A stretch of DNA of 64,000 nucleotides. Source: an uncultured Bacteroidales bacterium (lineage in GTDB: Bacteria; Bacteroidota; Bacteroidia; Bacteroidales; UBA932). The notes beneath the pieces are model-generated. The model was not told where the DNA came from. It did no database searches and worked only from the letters and a program-made list of their open reading frames with translations. The stretch lies in NCBI GenBank assembly GCA_946415475.1, contig CAMKSQ010000001.1:248001-312000 (forward strand), in the 5' to 3' direction. The position numbers and the translations under genes are program-made. Positions 39,391-49,441 of the stretch are shown one piece after another (within the stretch, counting starts at the first letter, position 1; every line of letters begins with the position of its first letter).

Positions 39391-41679
39391 TTACTTCAGG
39401 GAAATCTTGGTAAGGTTGAAGCCGGTACCGGTAACAACCAGACCATTGTGAGCCACCAGGTCGTCAATGACTTCCTGCGTGAGCTTCACGCCCATCGGGC
39501 TCTCCGGGGAATCATACTGGCCAGGAATCGGATCGGGCAGGTTGCCCCAGCTGTCGCCATGGCGCAGGCTGATGCACCACCACTCGCCTTCCGCAACAGT
39601 AGAAGTCATATGGAAGAAGAGCGTCTGACCAGCCTTCACCTGACTCCAGTCATAACCGCCCCATGCCAGGCTCTGGTCGCCGTTCCAACCGGAGCACTCG
39701 AAGAGGCCTTCCCAGATGGCGTCGCCGTAGCGCAGGTCCTGCACCAGGCAGATGCGGGAGAGGTGATAACCGTCACCGGTTACAACCAGACCGTTATTAG
39801 CCACCAGGTCGTCCAGGATTTCCTTGGTGAGCACCACATCCAGCGGGCTTTCCGGAGTGTCGTACTGTCCGGGAACACCGGCAAGCGCGCCCCAGCTGTC
39901 GCCGTGACGGAGGCTGATGCACCACCAGTCACCGGCCGGCTTGGTGCTTTCCAGCTCAAAGCGGAGAATCATGCCCGGCTGTACGGAAGCCCAGTCGTAA
40001 CCGCCCCAAGCCAGATCCTGGTTGCCGTTCCAGCCACTGCAGTCGAAGCCGGCGGTCCAGATAGGCGTGACAATAAAGTCACCCGGGTCGATATTCATGG
40101 CATAAGTAACGGAGCCATTGTCAGATACCAGCGTAATGGTAGTATTGGCGCTGGAACTCCCGGGAATCTGTACATACAGCGTGCTGCCGTTAAGGATGTA
40201 CGTCACATCTTCACCGTCGAACTGAACACCGGTCAGGTGGTCTGCGTTCTCGATGTCGATAATGAACATGTCACCAGGGCTGTAAAGGTCACCAGGCATA
40301 TTGGCGATATAGGCACCCGCGGGCTTGTCGATAGCCAGCTCGGTCTCCACCTCCACGGTGGCGCCGCTCTTGAGCGTGAAGACGAGTTTGCCTGTTTCCG
40401 CAGCCGTAGGAACGGCAACCGTGATAGCGGTTTCCGTCGCCTCCACCTCAATGGCATCGGCACCCGGGAAAGCCACCTTGGCCACCAGATCCAGGTTGGT
40501 ACCGGTGATGGTTACATCGGAGCCAGCCGATGCGGGGTTGGCGCTGAAGCCGGTCACAACCGGTTTCACCAGAGTGAGGTCTGCGGTAACGGTTTTGCCG
40601 TTGGCCAGATGGAGCGTGATATCGCCCTCCTGGGCAGCTTCGGGAACCGTGGCGGTGATGAGGCCCTCTGCGAAGGCAAACTCTGCACCGGCGGCGTTGG
40701 GGAAGTCCAGTCCGGTTACCAGATCCAGGTCGGAACCGGCGAGGGTTACCACAGCACCGTTCTTCACGGGAGCAGGGGTAACACCGGAGACCACAGGAAC
40801 AACGGTAGTGAGCGTACCGGCGGACACAGCTACATCAGAAGCCATGACCATGTACACATCACCATCGGTAGCCTTATCGGGCAGCACGAAGGTAAGGGTG
40901 TTATCTGCGACGGTGAATTCCGTCACTTTTGCACCTTCCAGTTCCAGTTCGGTGGTAAGATATAGGTTGGTACCCTTGATGGTAACGGTGGCGCCGGCCT
41001 TATAAGACGTAGCGGTAAGCGCACCTTCCGCGGTGATGACGATAAGATCCTCGTCACTCTCAATCAGGTTCAGGGTAGCAAGTATCTTCTCGTCTTCCTC
41101 TTCCGTCTGATCGACGGTACCGAGGCCGATCTTGCCGGTCTGGGCAGTAAAGGGAACGACTACCTTGATGGTATAACGGTCGTGGTCGATGAATTCATCC
41201 TCACCGATAATTACGTCATCGGCAAAAATGACTTCGTGAATGAGGTTCAGGTAGTCACCCTTGATGGTGACGATTGCACCGGGAAGAGCCTCAGCGGGGC
41301 TGAAGGATTCGAAAAGAATGGGCTCGGAGTAGGTAAGCTGCGTTTTGGCGGTGATGGTGGAACCATCGGCCAGCGTAAGCACAGGATAACCCAGTTCGGG
41401 ACCGTCCTTGGGAACGGTGATGCGAATCTCGGAGTGGGCACCGGAGGTAACTACTTCCGGAGTGATAGGAGCCACACCGGGGATGGTTACGGTAACCACC
41501 TTGTCCAGGTTGGAACCCACAAAACGCAGGATGCCGCCACGGACCACAGGCTGGGGGCCGTAGGCCTTCAGTACAACAGCCGTGGTGTCGAACTGCTCTG
41601 TGCTGACCTCTTTCTTGGTGCAGGAAAACACCACAAGGGCCATCGCGACGAGGGTTGTCAGTTGAAATATCTTTTTCAT
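39391..41679 (-). CDS. IPT/TIG-repeat surface lipoprotein with duplicated C-terminal module
   Basis: 762 residues from Met at 41679 (MKKIFQLTTLVAMALVVFSC). After the lipobox come about six IPT/TIG Ig-like repeats, each with the pattern PVVSGVTP.PVKNGAVVTLAGSDLD or close variants, up to about residue 460. A linker domain leads to two tandem copies of a 110-residue module (about 540-650 and 653-762); both contain CSGWNGxQxLAWGGYDW, WWCISLRHGDSWG and GQYDxPESP, and end in LVVTGxGxxL. The exposed Trp and Tyr residues suggest sugar-stacking sites. It is likely a long surface protein that binds glycan and presents it to SusCD. The modules may be new carbohydrate-binding units. Confidence 0.85.
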   Translation of the reverse strand: MKKIFQLTTLVAMALVVFSCTKKEVSTEQFDTTAVVLKAYGPQPVVRGGILRFVGSNLDKVVTVTIPGVAPITPEVVTSGAHSEIRITVPKDGPELGYPVLTLADGSTITAKTQLTYSEPILFESFSPAEALPGAIVTIKGDYLNLIHEVIFADDVIIGEDEFIDHDRYTIKVVVPFTAQTGKIGLGTVDQTEEEDEKILATLNLIESDEDLIVITAEGALTATSYKAGATVTIKGTNLYLTTELELEGAKVTEFTVADNTLTFVLPDKATDGDVYMVMASDVAVSAGTLTTVVPVVSGVTPAPVKNGAVVTLAGSDLDLVTGLDFPNAAGAEFAFAEGLITATVPEAAQEGDITLHLANGKTVTADLTLVKPVVTGFSANPASAGSDVTITGTNLDLVAKVAFPGADAIEVEATETAITVAVPTAAETGKLVFTLKSGATVEVETELAIDKPAGAYIANMPGDLYSPGDMFIIDIENADHLTGVQFDGEDVTYILNGSTLYVQIPGSSSANTTITLVSDNGSVTYAMNIDPGDFIVTPIWTAGFDCSGWNGNQDLAWGGYDWASVQPGMILRFELESTKPAGDWWCISLRHGDSWGALAGVPGQYDTPESPLDVVLTKEILDDLVANNGLVVTGDGYHLSRICLVQDLRYGDAIWEGLFECSGWNGDQSLAWGGYDWSQVKAGQTLFFHMTSTVAEGEWWCISLRHGDSWGNLPDPIPGQYDSPESPMGVKLTQEVIDDLVAHNGLVVTGTGFNLTKISLK

Positions 41680-41691
41680 AATCATCTGCAA

Positions 41692-43014
41692 TTATTTAAC
41701 AGGAACAGCACGGATGTTGTCAATCTTGATAACCGGATTGCACTCCGTACCCTTGTTACCACCACTCCATACGAAGATGGTGAGGGAGGTGAAGTCTTCA
41801 GCGGAGAGGGAACCGCTGGCGGGAGAGCCATCGGAGCCGTACTTGAAGTTGGCGTACGGAACCGTTACGGTAATCCACTCGTCGCCGGTGTCGAAGGAAC
41901 CGGTAGATACCCAAGGAGTGTACAGGCCACGCGGCAATTCATTGCCGTTGAAGAAGGTGTTGTTGGCACCGGCCACGTTGTTCCCATAGATATCCTCTCC
42001 GGCGCCACTGCCGGAAATCTTCTCTACGCCACCCACAATCAGCTGCATGGAACCGGCCATCCAGGGATTGGCGGAAGGAACAAACAGTTCGAACTTGAGG
42101 GCCATGTCTTCCCACTTGGAGAAGTCGGCATAGTCCGTCAGGAGCGGGCTGTCATTGTAGGAGACAGGCGTTGTCCAGTCGCCGGGCCAGTACTCGAAGG
42201 AGAAGTGGCCGTCGTCCCAGTCACCACCCTCCTTCATGGTGACATCCACACCGCCCAGACGCAGGAAGTTGCCGTCCAGCGCTGTTTCATCGGTCTCGAT
42301 GACCTGGGCATGCCAGCCGTGGTTGGCCGGATGCGGGTCTGTGTCAAAGTTGAACAGCATACCGCGGGTGTCCTTCCAGTGGAAGACGGACTCTGCGTCG
42401 CCGTAGATGGTGCTCACCTTGATGGACGTATTTTCTTCGGCATCCTCAGGAACCACGAACGTGATGGCGTTCTTGGTGAACTCCTTGATGGTGGCCTCTT
42501 TATTGCCCACGGCAATCTCCAGCGGAACATTGGGATCGTCCACAAAGTAGTCACCATAAAGAACAGTAGTGGAGCCGGCCTCGGCATGTTCATTCTTCAT
42601 GGAGACAATGGAAGGACCGGGAACCAGCACCTGGAAGTCTACCTTCACGGTGTCGGCATTCTTGGTTATCAGGTACATCATATTGCTCACCTCGCCGGGA
42701 ATCTCGTTGGGAACGTCTACCAGCAGGGTGTGATTGGTGATGTAACTGTTGTTCAGGGTGGCCTGCTGGTCATTGAACAGGAGCTTGTACACACTGGTGA
42801 GGTTGTCGCCCACCAGGCAGATGGAGTTGCCCATGTAGGCGCTGGTGAGCAGGGAGTCTGCCGCAGCGGCCTTCACCGGACGCACATAGTACACGGTGGG
42901 TTTGCCGTCGGTAAGGCGGAAACGGTCCGGTTCATCCTGACACGCAGTGAAGCTCACAGCGGCCACCAGAGCGGCTGCAGCATAAATGCTTATCTTGGAA
43001 ATGATATTTTTCAT
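41692..43014 (-). CDS. Surface glycan-binding protein B-like lipoprotein (IPT/TIG + C-terminal binding domain)
   Basis: 440 residues. Lipobox SFTAC (Cys near 25). Two TIG-like Ig domains (about 45-135 and 140-220; PSIVSMKNEHAEAGSTTVLYGDYF) precede a jelly-roll-like C-terminal domain (about 225-440; GMLFNFDTDPHPANHGWHAQ, FSFEYWPGDW, SFDTGDEWITVTVPYANF, LTIFVWSGGNKG.ECNPVIKIDNIRAVPVK). This arrangement is that of SGBP-B proteins from Bacteroides xyloglucan and mannan PULs. It is directly downstream of susD, the usual position. The ligand, mannan or xyloglucan, cannot be settled from sequence. Confidence 0.9.
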   Translation of the reverse strand: MKNIISKISIYAAAALVAAVSFTACQDEPDRFRLTDGKPTVYYVRPVKAAAADSLLTSAYMGNSICLVGDNLTSVYKLLFNDQQATLNNSYITNHTLLVDVPNEIPGEVSNMMYLITKNADTVKVDFQVLVPGPSIVSMKNEHAEAGSTTVLYGDYFVDDPNVPLEIAVGNKEATIKEFTKNAITFVVPEDAEENTSIKVSTIYGDAESVFHWKDTRGMLFNFDTDPHPANHGWHAQVIETDETALDGNFLRLGGVDVTMKEGGDWDDGHFSFEYWPGDWTTPVSYNDSPLLTDYADFSKWEDMALKFELFVPSANPWMAGSMQLIVGGVEKISGSGAGEDIYGNNVAGANNTFFNGNELPRGLYTPWVSTGSFDTGDEWITVTVPYANFKYGSDGSPASGSLSAEDFTSLTIFVWSGGNKGTECNPVIKIDNIRAVPVK

Positions 43015-43032
43015 TGCTTCGTGTGTTACGGA

Positions 43033-44784
43033 TTAGAACGTAATGGTGGAAAGGTCGAACGGCTGAGCTTCCTCTTCCAGGTGCGGGTTGTACACCACGT
43101 CCTCGGAGGGGAACGGAAGGGCCGCGAGTTTGGTCTTGATGGCGTCGGCCGTAGGCGTAAACTCGTCCTTGTTGTAGGTAATCTTGGAGGTGTCGCCCCA
43201 GGTACCGCTCTCATAGTAGGCGGAATAGAGGTCGTCCAGACCGCTGCCATATGCATTGCGGCGCTGGGCCTGGATGTCGGCCACGCAGTAATCCGGATTG
43301 TAGTACCCTACGCGAACATAGTCGTACCAGCGGTCGCCTTCCAGAGCCAACTCCAGGTTGCGCTCCTTGAACACTTCGTCAAAGGTAATGACGGTTTTCT
43401 CGCTCCAGGTGCCGGGAATGGCACGGTTGCGGATGGCGTTGTAGCATTCAAGGGCCAGGGCGTCGGTGGTGGAGGAACCAGGGCCGTGCAGTTTGGCCTC
43501 GCAGTATACCAGGTATACGTCGGCCAGACGCAGGATGTGGGTACTGAGGCCATAGGCCATACGGCCGGCGCTCACACCCAGGGCAGCCATGTGGTCGTTG
43601 CCGTCGCCATAGAGGAACTTCACGCAACCGGCACCGGTGGGGCTGTTCATGGCGCCGTCGGAGGCGTTGGTGGTGCCGGACGGGCCGTAATCCGGATCGT
43701 AGAAGAAGCGGAGGTAGTCAAAACCGCCGTTGGTGGTCCAGAAGTAGTCGTACACGTCGCCGGCCATCATCATGGTAGCCTTGCGGCGGGTATCGGTATC
43801 GGAACGCTGTTTGGGATCGTCCAGGGCGCTTACGCCAAACTGGTCCTGCAGGGCGATGGACGGGCCATTCCACTGTCCCCATACGTCACCGAACTCGTCG
43901 AAGCCGTTCATACCCAGGTCGCTCTGGAAGGAGTTCTGGGCGGTCCAGGGCTGTGCGCTGGCATCCCAGTGCCAGGAGATGAGGCACTCGATGTTCTTGT
44001 TGTTCTGCATGCGGAACACGTCGGAGTAGTTCTCCATGAGCTCGCGACCGGAGTTCTCAATCACGTCCTTGGCATAGGCGGCAGCCTTGTCCAGGTCTTC
44101 CTGGTTCAGGGAACCGGAAACACCGGCTTTCTGCAGGTACACCTTGGCCAGCAGGGCCTCAGCGGCATAATAGTCAATGCGGCCGTCCTTGTTGGCCACC
44201 TTCTTGGGAAGCAGTTCCATGGCTTTCTCCAGCACCTTCACAATGTAGTTGTACACGTCGGCCTTGGGGGCTTTGTACACGTCGTTGTAGCTGTTGTCGC
44301 CAATGAGGGTGCTCATGTCGTGGATGATGGGCACTTCACCGAAGCTGCGCACCAGGAAGAAGTAAGCAAAAGCCTTCCAGGTGAGGGCCTCGCCCATGCA
44401 CATGTTCACCGTGGCCTGATTGACACCTTCCACCTGTTTGAGACGGTTATACACCGTGGTGGCGTGGGCGTTCACAGCCCACAGGGAACTGGACATATCA
44501 CGGAGTTCCTTGTCGGAGCCGTTCACCGTGAACTGGAGATACGGGCTGCTGCCCATGTAGTAGTTACCGGAGAAGCACTCACCCACGCGGTAGAAACCGC
44601 GGATGAAGTCGTACCAGGGGCTGTTGTACAGGTAATTCACACCCTGGATGCACTGCTGCTCGTCCTGGTAGAAGTTCTGGGAGTTGTAGCTGTCCTTGTT
44701 GGGACGGTCCAGGAATTTCTCGCAGGAAGAAGCGGCTACCAGCACTACAGCGGTAAGGGCAATATATTTCAATACATTTTTCAT
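43033..44784 (-). CDS. susD: SusD/RagB-type glycan-binding outer-membrane lipoprotein
   Basis: 583 residues. Lipoprotein signal ends AASSC (Cys21) followed by EKFLDRPNKDSYN, the standard SusD opening. TPR-helix bundle signatures include VNMCMGEALTWKAFAYFFLVRSFGEVPII, NGRIDYYAAEALLAKVYLQKAG and HILRLADVYLVYCEAKL; the C-terminal FDEVFKERNLELALEGDRWYDYVRVG is typical. It caps the SusC barrel and delivers oligosaccharides to it. A Shine-Dalgarno-like GGGAGGAA precedes the start. The gene is 18 bp behind susC. The gene symbol is used in the generic family sense. Confidence 0.97.
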   Translation of the reverse strand: MKNVLKYIALTAVVLVAASSCEKFLDRPNKDSYNSQNFYQDEQQCIQGVNYLYNSPWYDFIRGFYRVGECFSGNYYMGSSPYLQFTVNGSDKELRDMSSSLWAVNAHATTVYNRLKQVEGVNQATVNMCMGEALTWKAFAYFFLVRSFGEVPIIHDMSTLIGDNSYNDVYKAPKADVYNYIVKVLEKAMELLPKKVANKDGRIDYYAAEALLAKVYLQKAGVSGSLNQEDLDKAAAYAKDVIENSGRELMENYSDVFRMQNNKNIECLISWHWDASAQPWTAQNSFQSDLGMNGFDEFGDVWGQWNGPSIALQDQFGVSALDDPKQRSDTDTRRKATMMMAGDVYDYFWTTNGGFDYLRFFYDPDYGPSGTTNASDGAMNSPTGAGCVKFLYGDGNDHMAALGVSAGRMAYGLSTHILRLADVYLVYCEAKLHGPGSSTTDALALECYNAIRNRAIPGTWSEKTVITFDEVFKERNLELALEGDRWYDYVRVGYYNPDYCVADIQAQRRNAYGSGLDDLYSAYYESGTWGDTSKITYNKDEFTPTADAIKTKLAALPFPSEDVVYNPHLEEEAQPFDLSTITF

Positions 44785-44802
44785 ATTCTGTTCCTCCCTT
44801 GA

Positions 44803-47800
44803 TTAGAATGTAAGATTGACACCAAAGGAATAGGTGGTAGGAGAAGGATAACGGCCGTTATCCAGGCCCATCACGTTGACGGAAGCGGTGCTGGCACCGA
44901 TTTCAGGGTCATAACCCGTGTACTTGGTGAAGGTGAGCAGGTTCTGGATGTTCACCTGGACACGCAGGTTCTCAATCTTCACCTTCTGCAGCCAGCGCTT
45001 GGGGAAGGTGTAGCCCAGCGTAATGTTCTTGATACGCAGGTAGCTGCCATCTTCGATGTAGCGGTCGCTCAGGCGGTCGTTGTCGTTGGGGTCACCGGTG
45101 GTGGCACGCGGCAGCTTGGCGCCGGGATTGGCGATCTTTACGTTGGTGGGATCTTCAAACCAGTTCCACACATTGTTGGTACCGTCGTACACCTTTTCGG
45201 CGTCGATGGGGGCCAGTTTGGTGCGGCTCAGTACGCTGGTAGGCTGGTTGGCCCATGCGCTCTTCATGTTACCCACGCGCATGTTCAGGTAGTTGAGCAC
45301 CTTGTTGCCGTAGGAACCGTTCAGGAAGATGGTCAGGTCCCAGTTCTTATAAGTGAAGGTGTTGGTCCAACCGAAGGTGAACTTGGGCATCGGGGAGCCG
45401 ATGTTGGTACGGTCCGCCTCGGTGATCTTACCGTCACCGTTGAGGTCCTTGAAGCGGATATCACCCACCCAGGTGGTGTTGTACTGGTTGTAGTCCGCAG
45501 GATTCTGGGAAGGATGGGCAATGCCCTCGGCGTCCACCGTAGTGTTCTTCATGTTTTCCATGACGGGACCGGCCATCACTTCCTCTATGCTCTGGTAGAT
45601 ACCGTCGGTCACATAACCATAGAAGCTGTACAGCGGCTCACCGATGTTGGAGACGGACACGACGTCGTTCCACTGGCCATAACCTACGATAGCGGCGGAA
45701 GCCGTACCAGCCAGGGCCACCAGTTTGTTCTGGTTCAGGGAAATCTGGCCCTCCGTGCTCCAGTGGAAGTTCTTGGTTTCCACGGGGTGGGCGTTGATGG
45801 TGAATTCCCAACCGGTGTTGCGGATGGTACCGTAGTTACCCCAAGGAGAAGCGAGGGCGGAGGATCCGTTACCGCCGGTACCCATGTAAGAGGGCAGCTG
45901 GAGCGGCATAAGCATGTCCTTGGAGGTCTTGTTGTACCATTCCACCACAAAATTCAGGCGGTTATTGAAGAAGTTCAAGTCCAAACCCACGTTGAACTGT
46001 TCCTGCTTCTCCCACATCACGTTGGGATTGGGCATGTTGGCCTGACGATAAGCAGAACCCAGGCCGGTGGCCACCTTGGTCATGGAAGTACCCCACTTGT
46101 AGGAGCCGATACTGGAGTTACCCGTCTGACCCCAACCAAAGCGGAGTTTACCGTCGTTCAGGACCTTCCGGGCCGATTCGAAGAACTTCTCATTGGAGAA
46201 TCGCCATGCCACGGCCACGGAGTGGAACGGTGCCCAGCGCTTGTTGGGACCGAAGTTGGAGGAACCATCGTAACGGAACGTGTAGGTTCCGATGTAACGG
46301 TTGTCGTAGTTGTAGGTTTCACGGGTGAAGAAGGAAGCCATGGAGCTGTCCCCGAAGCCAAAGCCGATGGTGGGAGTACCGGTACCCAGGTACGGGTTCA
46401 CTACATCGTTGGACGGGAGGGCGGTGTTGAATACGCTCATGTAGTCCCACTTGCTGGCCCATACTTCCTGACCCACCATGGCGGTAATGCTGTGCTTACC
46501 GAAGGTGTGGCTGTAGGTGAGGTAGTTCTTGAGGGCCCAGTAGATGGAGTTGTTCTTCTGTTCGCGGACTTCGTTGGCGGCGCGCTGGTAGGAGCCCAGG
46601 CTCACCGACGGGTTGAAGGTCTCTGCGGCGCTGTAGGACAGGTCATAGTCCAGTTCTGCGTGCCAGGTAAGATCCTTAAAGAAAGGAAGGGTAAGGTCTG
46701 AGAAGATATTACCGTTGAGTTTCTGACGTTTGAGTTTGATCTGCTCCAACATGGCCATGGCCACCGGGTTGATGATGGAGTAGTTCTTCATGGAAATGTT
46801 GTAGTAGTTGCCGTCCTGATCATAAATAGGAGCGGAAGGCAGGGAGGTGAGGGAGTAGCCGATGATACCTTCGTCGGAATCGGCCAGCTTCATGTCTTCA
46901 TCCGTGTTGGAGTAGGACACGCTCAGGCCAATCTTCCACCAGTCCTTGAGCTTGGCATCCAGGTTGGCACGGGCGCCGAAACGGCGGAAGTTGGAACCGA
47001 TAATGGTACCCTGTTGGTTCATGAAGGAACCGGATACATAGTACTGCACTCTGTCGGTACCGCCCTGGGCGCTGATCTGGTGCTGGTGCTGGAGGGCCGT
47101 ACGGAAGATGGCGTCCTGCCAGTTGGTACCCTTACCCAGAATGGAAGGATCGGAATAGTAATCGTTGGCGCTTACCATACCTACAGCTGCCAGTTCGTTG
47201 TAATACTCGGCGAACTCGCGCAGGTTCAGAAGGCCGATACGCTTGGTCTGGCGCTGAACGGCGAACATACCGTCGTAGGAGAATTTAGCGCCGCCGCTCT
47301 TACCACGCTTGGTGGTGATGAGCACGACACCGTTAGCACCCTGGGCACCGTAAATGGCGGTGGCAGAGGCATCCTTCAGGATTTCCATGCTCACGATATC
47401 GGCAGGGTTGATGGTGGACAGCGGGGAAACCGTGGAAACGGCACCGTTACCCAGAGCATCACCCAGACCGAAGTCGGCACCGGAGGAGCCGCCGCCCTGC
47501 ATGATGACACCGTCAACTACGTACAGAGGCTCTGCATTGGCGTTAATGGTAGCTTGACCACGCACGCGGATGCTGGAGGAAGAACCCGGAGCACCGGAAG
47601 TCTGTACGGCGGTAACACCGGCTGCACGGCCCTGGAGGGACTGGTCGATGTTGGTGATGATGGAGCCCTTGATGGCGTCTTCCTTCATGGAGACGGATGC
47701 GCCGGCAAGGTCGCTCTTTTTCATGGTACCGTAACCCACGACGACAACCTCGTCCAGGAATTCGGTATCCTCTTTCAGGACAACGTCGATGACTTTTTGG

Positions 47801-48048
47801 GAGCCAACGGCGATTTCCTGCGTTGCATAGCCGATGGAAGAGAATACGAGTGTAGCGCCGGGCTTCACTGTAATCGCGTAGTTTCCATCGATGTCTGTGA
47901 TGACACCATTGTTGGTGCCCTTCTCCACGACAGACACGCCGATTGCCGGTCCCTGGGCATCAGAGACGTTACCCGTCACCTTGTTCTGTGCGAACAGGGC
48001 CGTAGTGGCAAGGAGTGCCAGCATGAAGGTCACAAATTTTTGTTTCAT
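44803..48048 (-). CDS. susC: SusC/RagA-type TonB-linked outer-membrane transporter
   Basis: 1081 residues. After the signal peptide comes a carboxypeptidase-regulatory-like domain (KVTGNVSDAQGPAIGVSVV...DIDGNYAITVKPGATLVFSSIGY), the TonB box region LDEVVVVGYGTMKKSDLAG, a plug domain (SIRVRGQATINANAEPLYVVDGVI, DIVSMEILKDASATAIYGAQGANGV) and a long barrel ending in FGVNLTF. With SusD it forms the importer for oligosaccharides of this locus, using TonB energy. It lies 26 bp behind the GH5_7 gene, so it shares that gene's promoter. Confidence 0.98.
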   Translation of the reverse strand: MKQKFVTFMLALLATTALFAQNKVTGNVSDAQGPAIGVSVVEKGTNNGVITDIDGNYAITVKPGATLVFSSIGYATQEIAVGSQKVIDVVLKEDTEFLDEVVVVGYGTMKKSDLAGASVSMKEDAIKGSIITNIDQSLQGRAAGVTAVQTSGAPGSSSSIRVRGQATINANAEPLYVVDGVIMQGGGSSGADFGLGDALGNGAVSTVSPLSTINPADIVSMEILKDASATAIYGAQGANGVVLITTKRGKSGGAKFSYDGMFAVQRQTKRIGLLNLREFAEYYNELAAVGMVSANDYYSDPSILGKGTNWQDAIFRTALQHQHQISAQGGTDRVQYYVSGSFMNQQGTIIGSNFRRFGARANLDAKLKDWWKIGLSVSYSNTDEDMKLADSDEGIIGYSLTSLPSAPIYDQDGNYYNISMKNYSIINPVAMAMLEQIKLKRQKLNGNIFSDLTLPFFKDLTWHAELDYDLSYSAAETFNPSVSLGSYQRAANEVREQKNNSIYWALKNYLTYSHTFGKHSITAMVGQEVWASKWDYMSVFNTALPSNDVVNPYLGTGTPTIGFGFGDSSMASFFTRETYNYDNRYIGTYTFRYDGSSNFGPNKRWAPFHSVAVAWRFSNEKFFESARKVLNDGKLRFGWGQTGNSSIGSYKWGTSMTKVATGLGSAYRQANMPNPNVMWEKQEQFNVGLDLNFFNNRLNFVVEWYNKTSKDMLMPLQLPSYMGTGGNGSSALASPWGNYGTIRNTGWEFTINAHPVETKNFHWSTEGQISLNQNKLVALAGTASAAIVGYGQWNDVVSVSNIGEPLYSFYGYVTDGIYQSIEEVMAGPVMENMKNTTVDAEGIAHPSQNPADYNQYNTTWVGDIRFKDLNGDGKITEADRTNIGSPMPKFTFGWTNTFTYKNWDLTIFLNGSYGNKVLNYLNMRVGNMKSAWANQPTSVLSRTKLAPIDAEKVYDGTNNVWNWFEDPTNVKIANPGAKLPRATTGDPNDNDRLSDRYIEDGSYLRIKNITLGYTFPKRWLQKVKIENLRVQVNIQNLLTFTKYTGYDPEIGASTASVNVMGLDNGRYPSPTTYSFGVNLTF

Positions 48049-48074
48049 GCTACTAGATTTTGGGTTAATAATTG

Positions 48075-49343
48075 TTATTGGTTTAGATTGTGTATTGCAT
48101 CTTTGATAATGTCCACGGTGGTGTCCGTGACATAAACGCCGTTAAGGCCCTGCGCCTCCTGGGCCGGGTCTCCGGTGTAAGGGTCTCCGCTTTCCCACTG
48201 CTCATGCAGGGGCACGGCAAAACCGCTCCAGCCCCAGAAGTTGGCCCCCTGCAGGGTTTCCCCAACCTGGCCGAAGAGGTATTTATAGTAGGTATCGCGC
48301 GCATGCGTGGTGGCGCTCATAGCCGGAGAGAAGCCGTCCCGCGGGAAACCGAATTCTTCGCACACGAGCGGCATGCCCAGCTCCTGCGCCAGCGTAGCGT
48401 GCTCCGCCAGGTACTTGGCTGTATTGTCGATAGCGGCATCAATAGTGCCTTCCAGGTCCTCTGCACTGGCCCAGCTCCAGTTGTAGGGCCAGATATGGAT
48501 GGTCATGTAGTCCACACCGGGAATGGTATTTACGCGGCGCACCAGGTCCCAGTCCTGCTCACTGCCCATCCAGCCCTCGTTGCCGGTGGAAAGCAGGTGA
48601 TTGGGGTCCAGTTCCTTGATAATACGGGCCGCTTCCGTGAGCCAGCCGATGAAACCATCCTGAATTTGCTTGTCGTCCGAGAAACAACGGGGCTCGTTGC
48701 CGATTTGCCAGGAGAAGATGGCCGGATCCTCCTTGTACGGCTTACCGGTAATGCTGTTGGTGCGGCCCACGATGGCGCGGACATGGTTGAAGAAGAGTTC
48801 CTGGGCCTCCGGGGAGGTTTGGAACTTACGCATCTGCTGCATGAACGGCCAGTAGCCGTCCACGAGCGGGATGAGGGCTTTTTCACCGGTCCCCCACTCC
48901 AGGTACTGGCCATAGCCGCCGCTCCACTCCCAGGAGTTATTCAGGAAAAGGACGGCCTGCATGTCCCGCTTATCCAATTCCACTAAAAAACGGTCCAAAC
49001 CGGTTAATAAAGTATCATTATATACTCCCGGGGCAATTTGCAGGGTAGGCTCCACGCGCGAGAATACACCCGAGGGACCATCCCCGCCTACCAGGACGCG
49101 CAGGTTGGTTACGCCCAGGGCTTTCAGGGTGTCCAATTCACGCGTAAGGCGCTCATAATCACCGCCCTGGCCTTCTGACGCCAGAATGGGGCCGTACCAG
49201 AAGTTGGTACCGATATACGTGTACGGATTTCCGTTTTTGATGAATTGTCCTTCCCTCGTGCTGATGAAGGAAGGTGCTGCACTACAGGCAGATATAACAA
49301 GGGCGAGACAAGCCCCAAGCACGGTTTTTAGTGTTAGTTTCAT
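48075..49343 (-). CDS. GH5_7 endo-beta-1,4-mannanase lipoprotein
   Basis: 422 residues from Met at 49343 (MKLTLKTVLGACLALVISAC). Lipobox ISAC. GH5 subfamily 7 traits: GTNFWYGPILAS, LRVLVGGDGPSG, acid/base Glu217 in FSWQIGNEPRCFS, MTIHIWPYNWSW and nucleophile Glu330 in CEEFGFPRDG. This subfamily is the classic mannan endo-1,4-beta-mannosidase. It is the first gene of the PUL operon, ahead of susC, and would start mannan breakdown at the cell surface. The promoter with two dyads lies directly upstream. Confidence 0.94.
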   Translation of the reverse strand: MKLTLKTVLGACLALVISACSAAPSFISTREGQFIKNGNPYTYIGTNFWYGPILASEGQGGDYERLTRELDTLKALGVTNLRVLVGGDGPSGVFSRVEPTLQIAPGVYNDTLLTGLDRFLVELDKRDMQAVLFLNNSWEWSGGYGQYLEWGTGEKALIPLVDGYWPFMQQMRKFQTSPEAQELFFNHVRAIVGRTNSITGKPYKEDPAIFSWQIGNEPRCFSDDKQIQDGFIGWLTEAARIIKELDPNHLLSTGNEGWMGSEQDWDLVRRVNTIPGVDYMTIHIWPYNWSWASAEDLEGTIDAAIDNTAKYLAEHATLAQELGMPLVCEEFGFPRDGFSPAMSATTHARDTYYKYLFGQVGETLQGANFWGWSGFAVPLHEQWESGDPYTGDPAQEAQGLNGVYVTDTTVDIIKDAIHNLNQ

Positions 49344-49373
49344 TATGTTGGCCGACATAATAGTTTATCTAAT

Positions 49374-49419
49374 GCAAATTTAGGGGGATTTGCACGGCTA
49401 AACTAATACAAAATTAGCC
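49374..49419 (-). promoter_or_regulatory. PUL operon promoter with two dyads
   Basis: The minus strand carries TAAATTTG (49375-49382), a match to TAnnTTTG, about 32 bp before the GH5_7 ATG. It is overlapped by an inverted repeat GCAAAT (49374-49379)/ATTTGC (49388-49393). A second inverted repeat GGCTAA (49396-49401)/TTAGCC (49414-49419) lies where a -33 element and activator would bind. The upstream TTTG is not at ideal spacing, which fits a promoter needing an activator such as the adjacent AraC protein. Confidence 0.5.
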
Positions 49420-49441
49420 AAAAATGATACTTTTTTGCCAA

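Noticed and set aside
41182..44802. A very long open frame (1206 codons) on the plus strand
   Set aside because: It is antisense to the TIG lipoprotein, SGBP-B and susD genes, whose sequences are clearly recognisable. Its translation is His/Val/Gly-rich with no family. High-GC codon bias creates such frames; those at 23971-26364 and 26419-29112 are rejected for the same reason.
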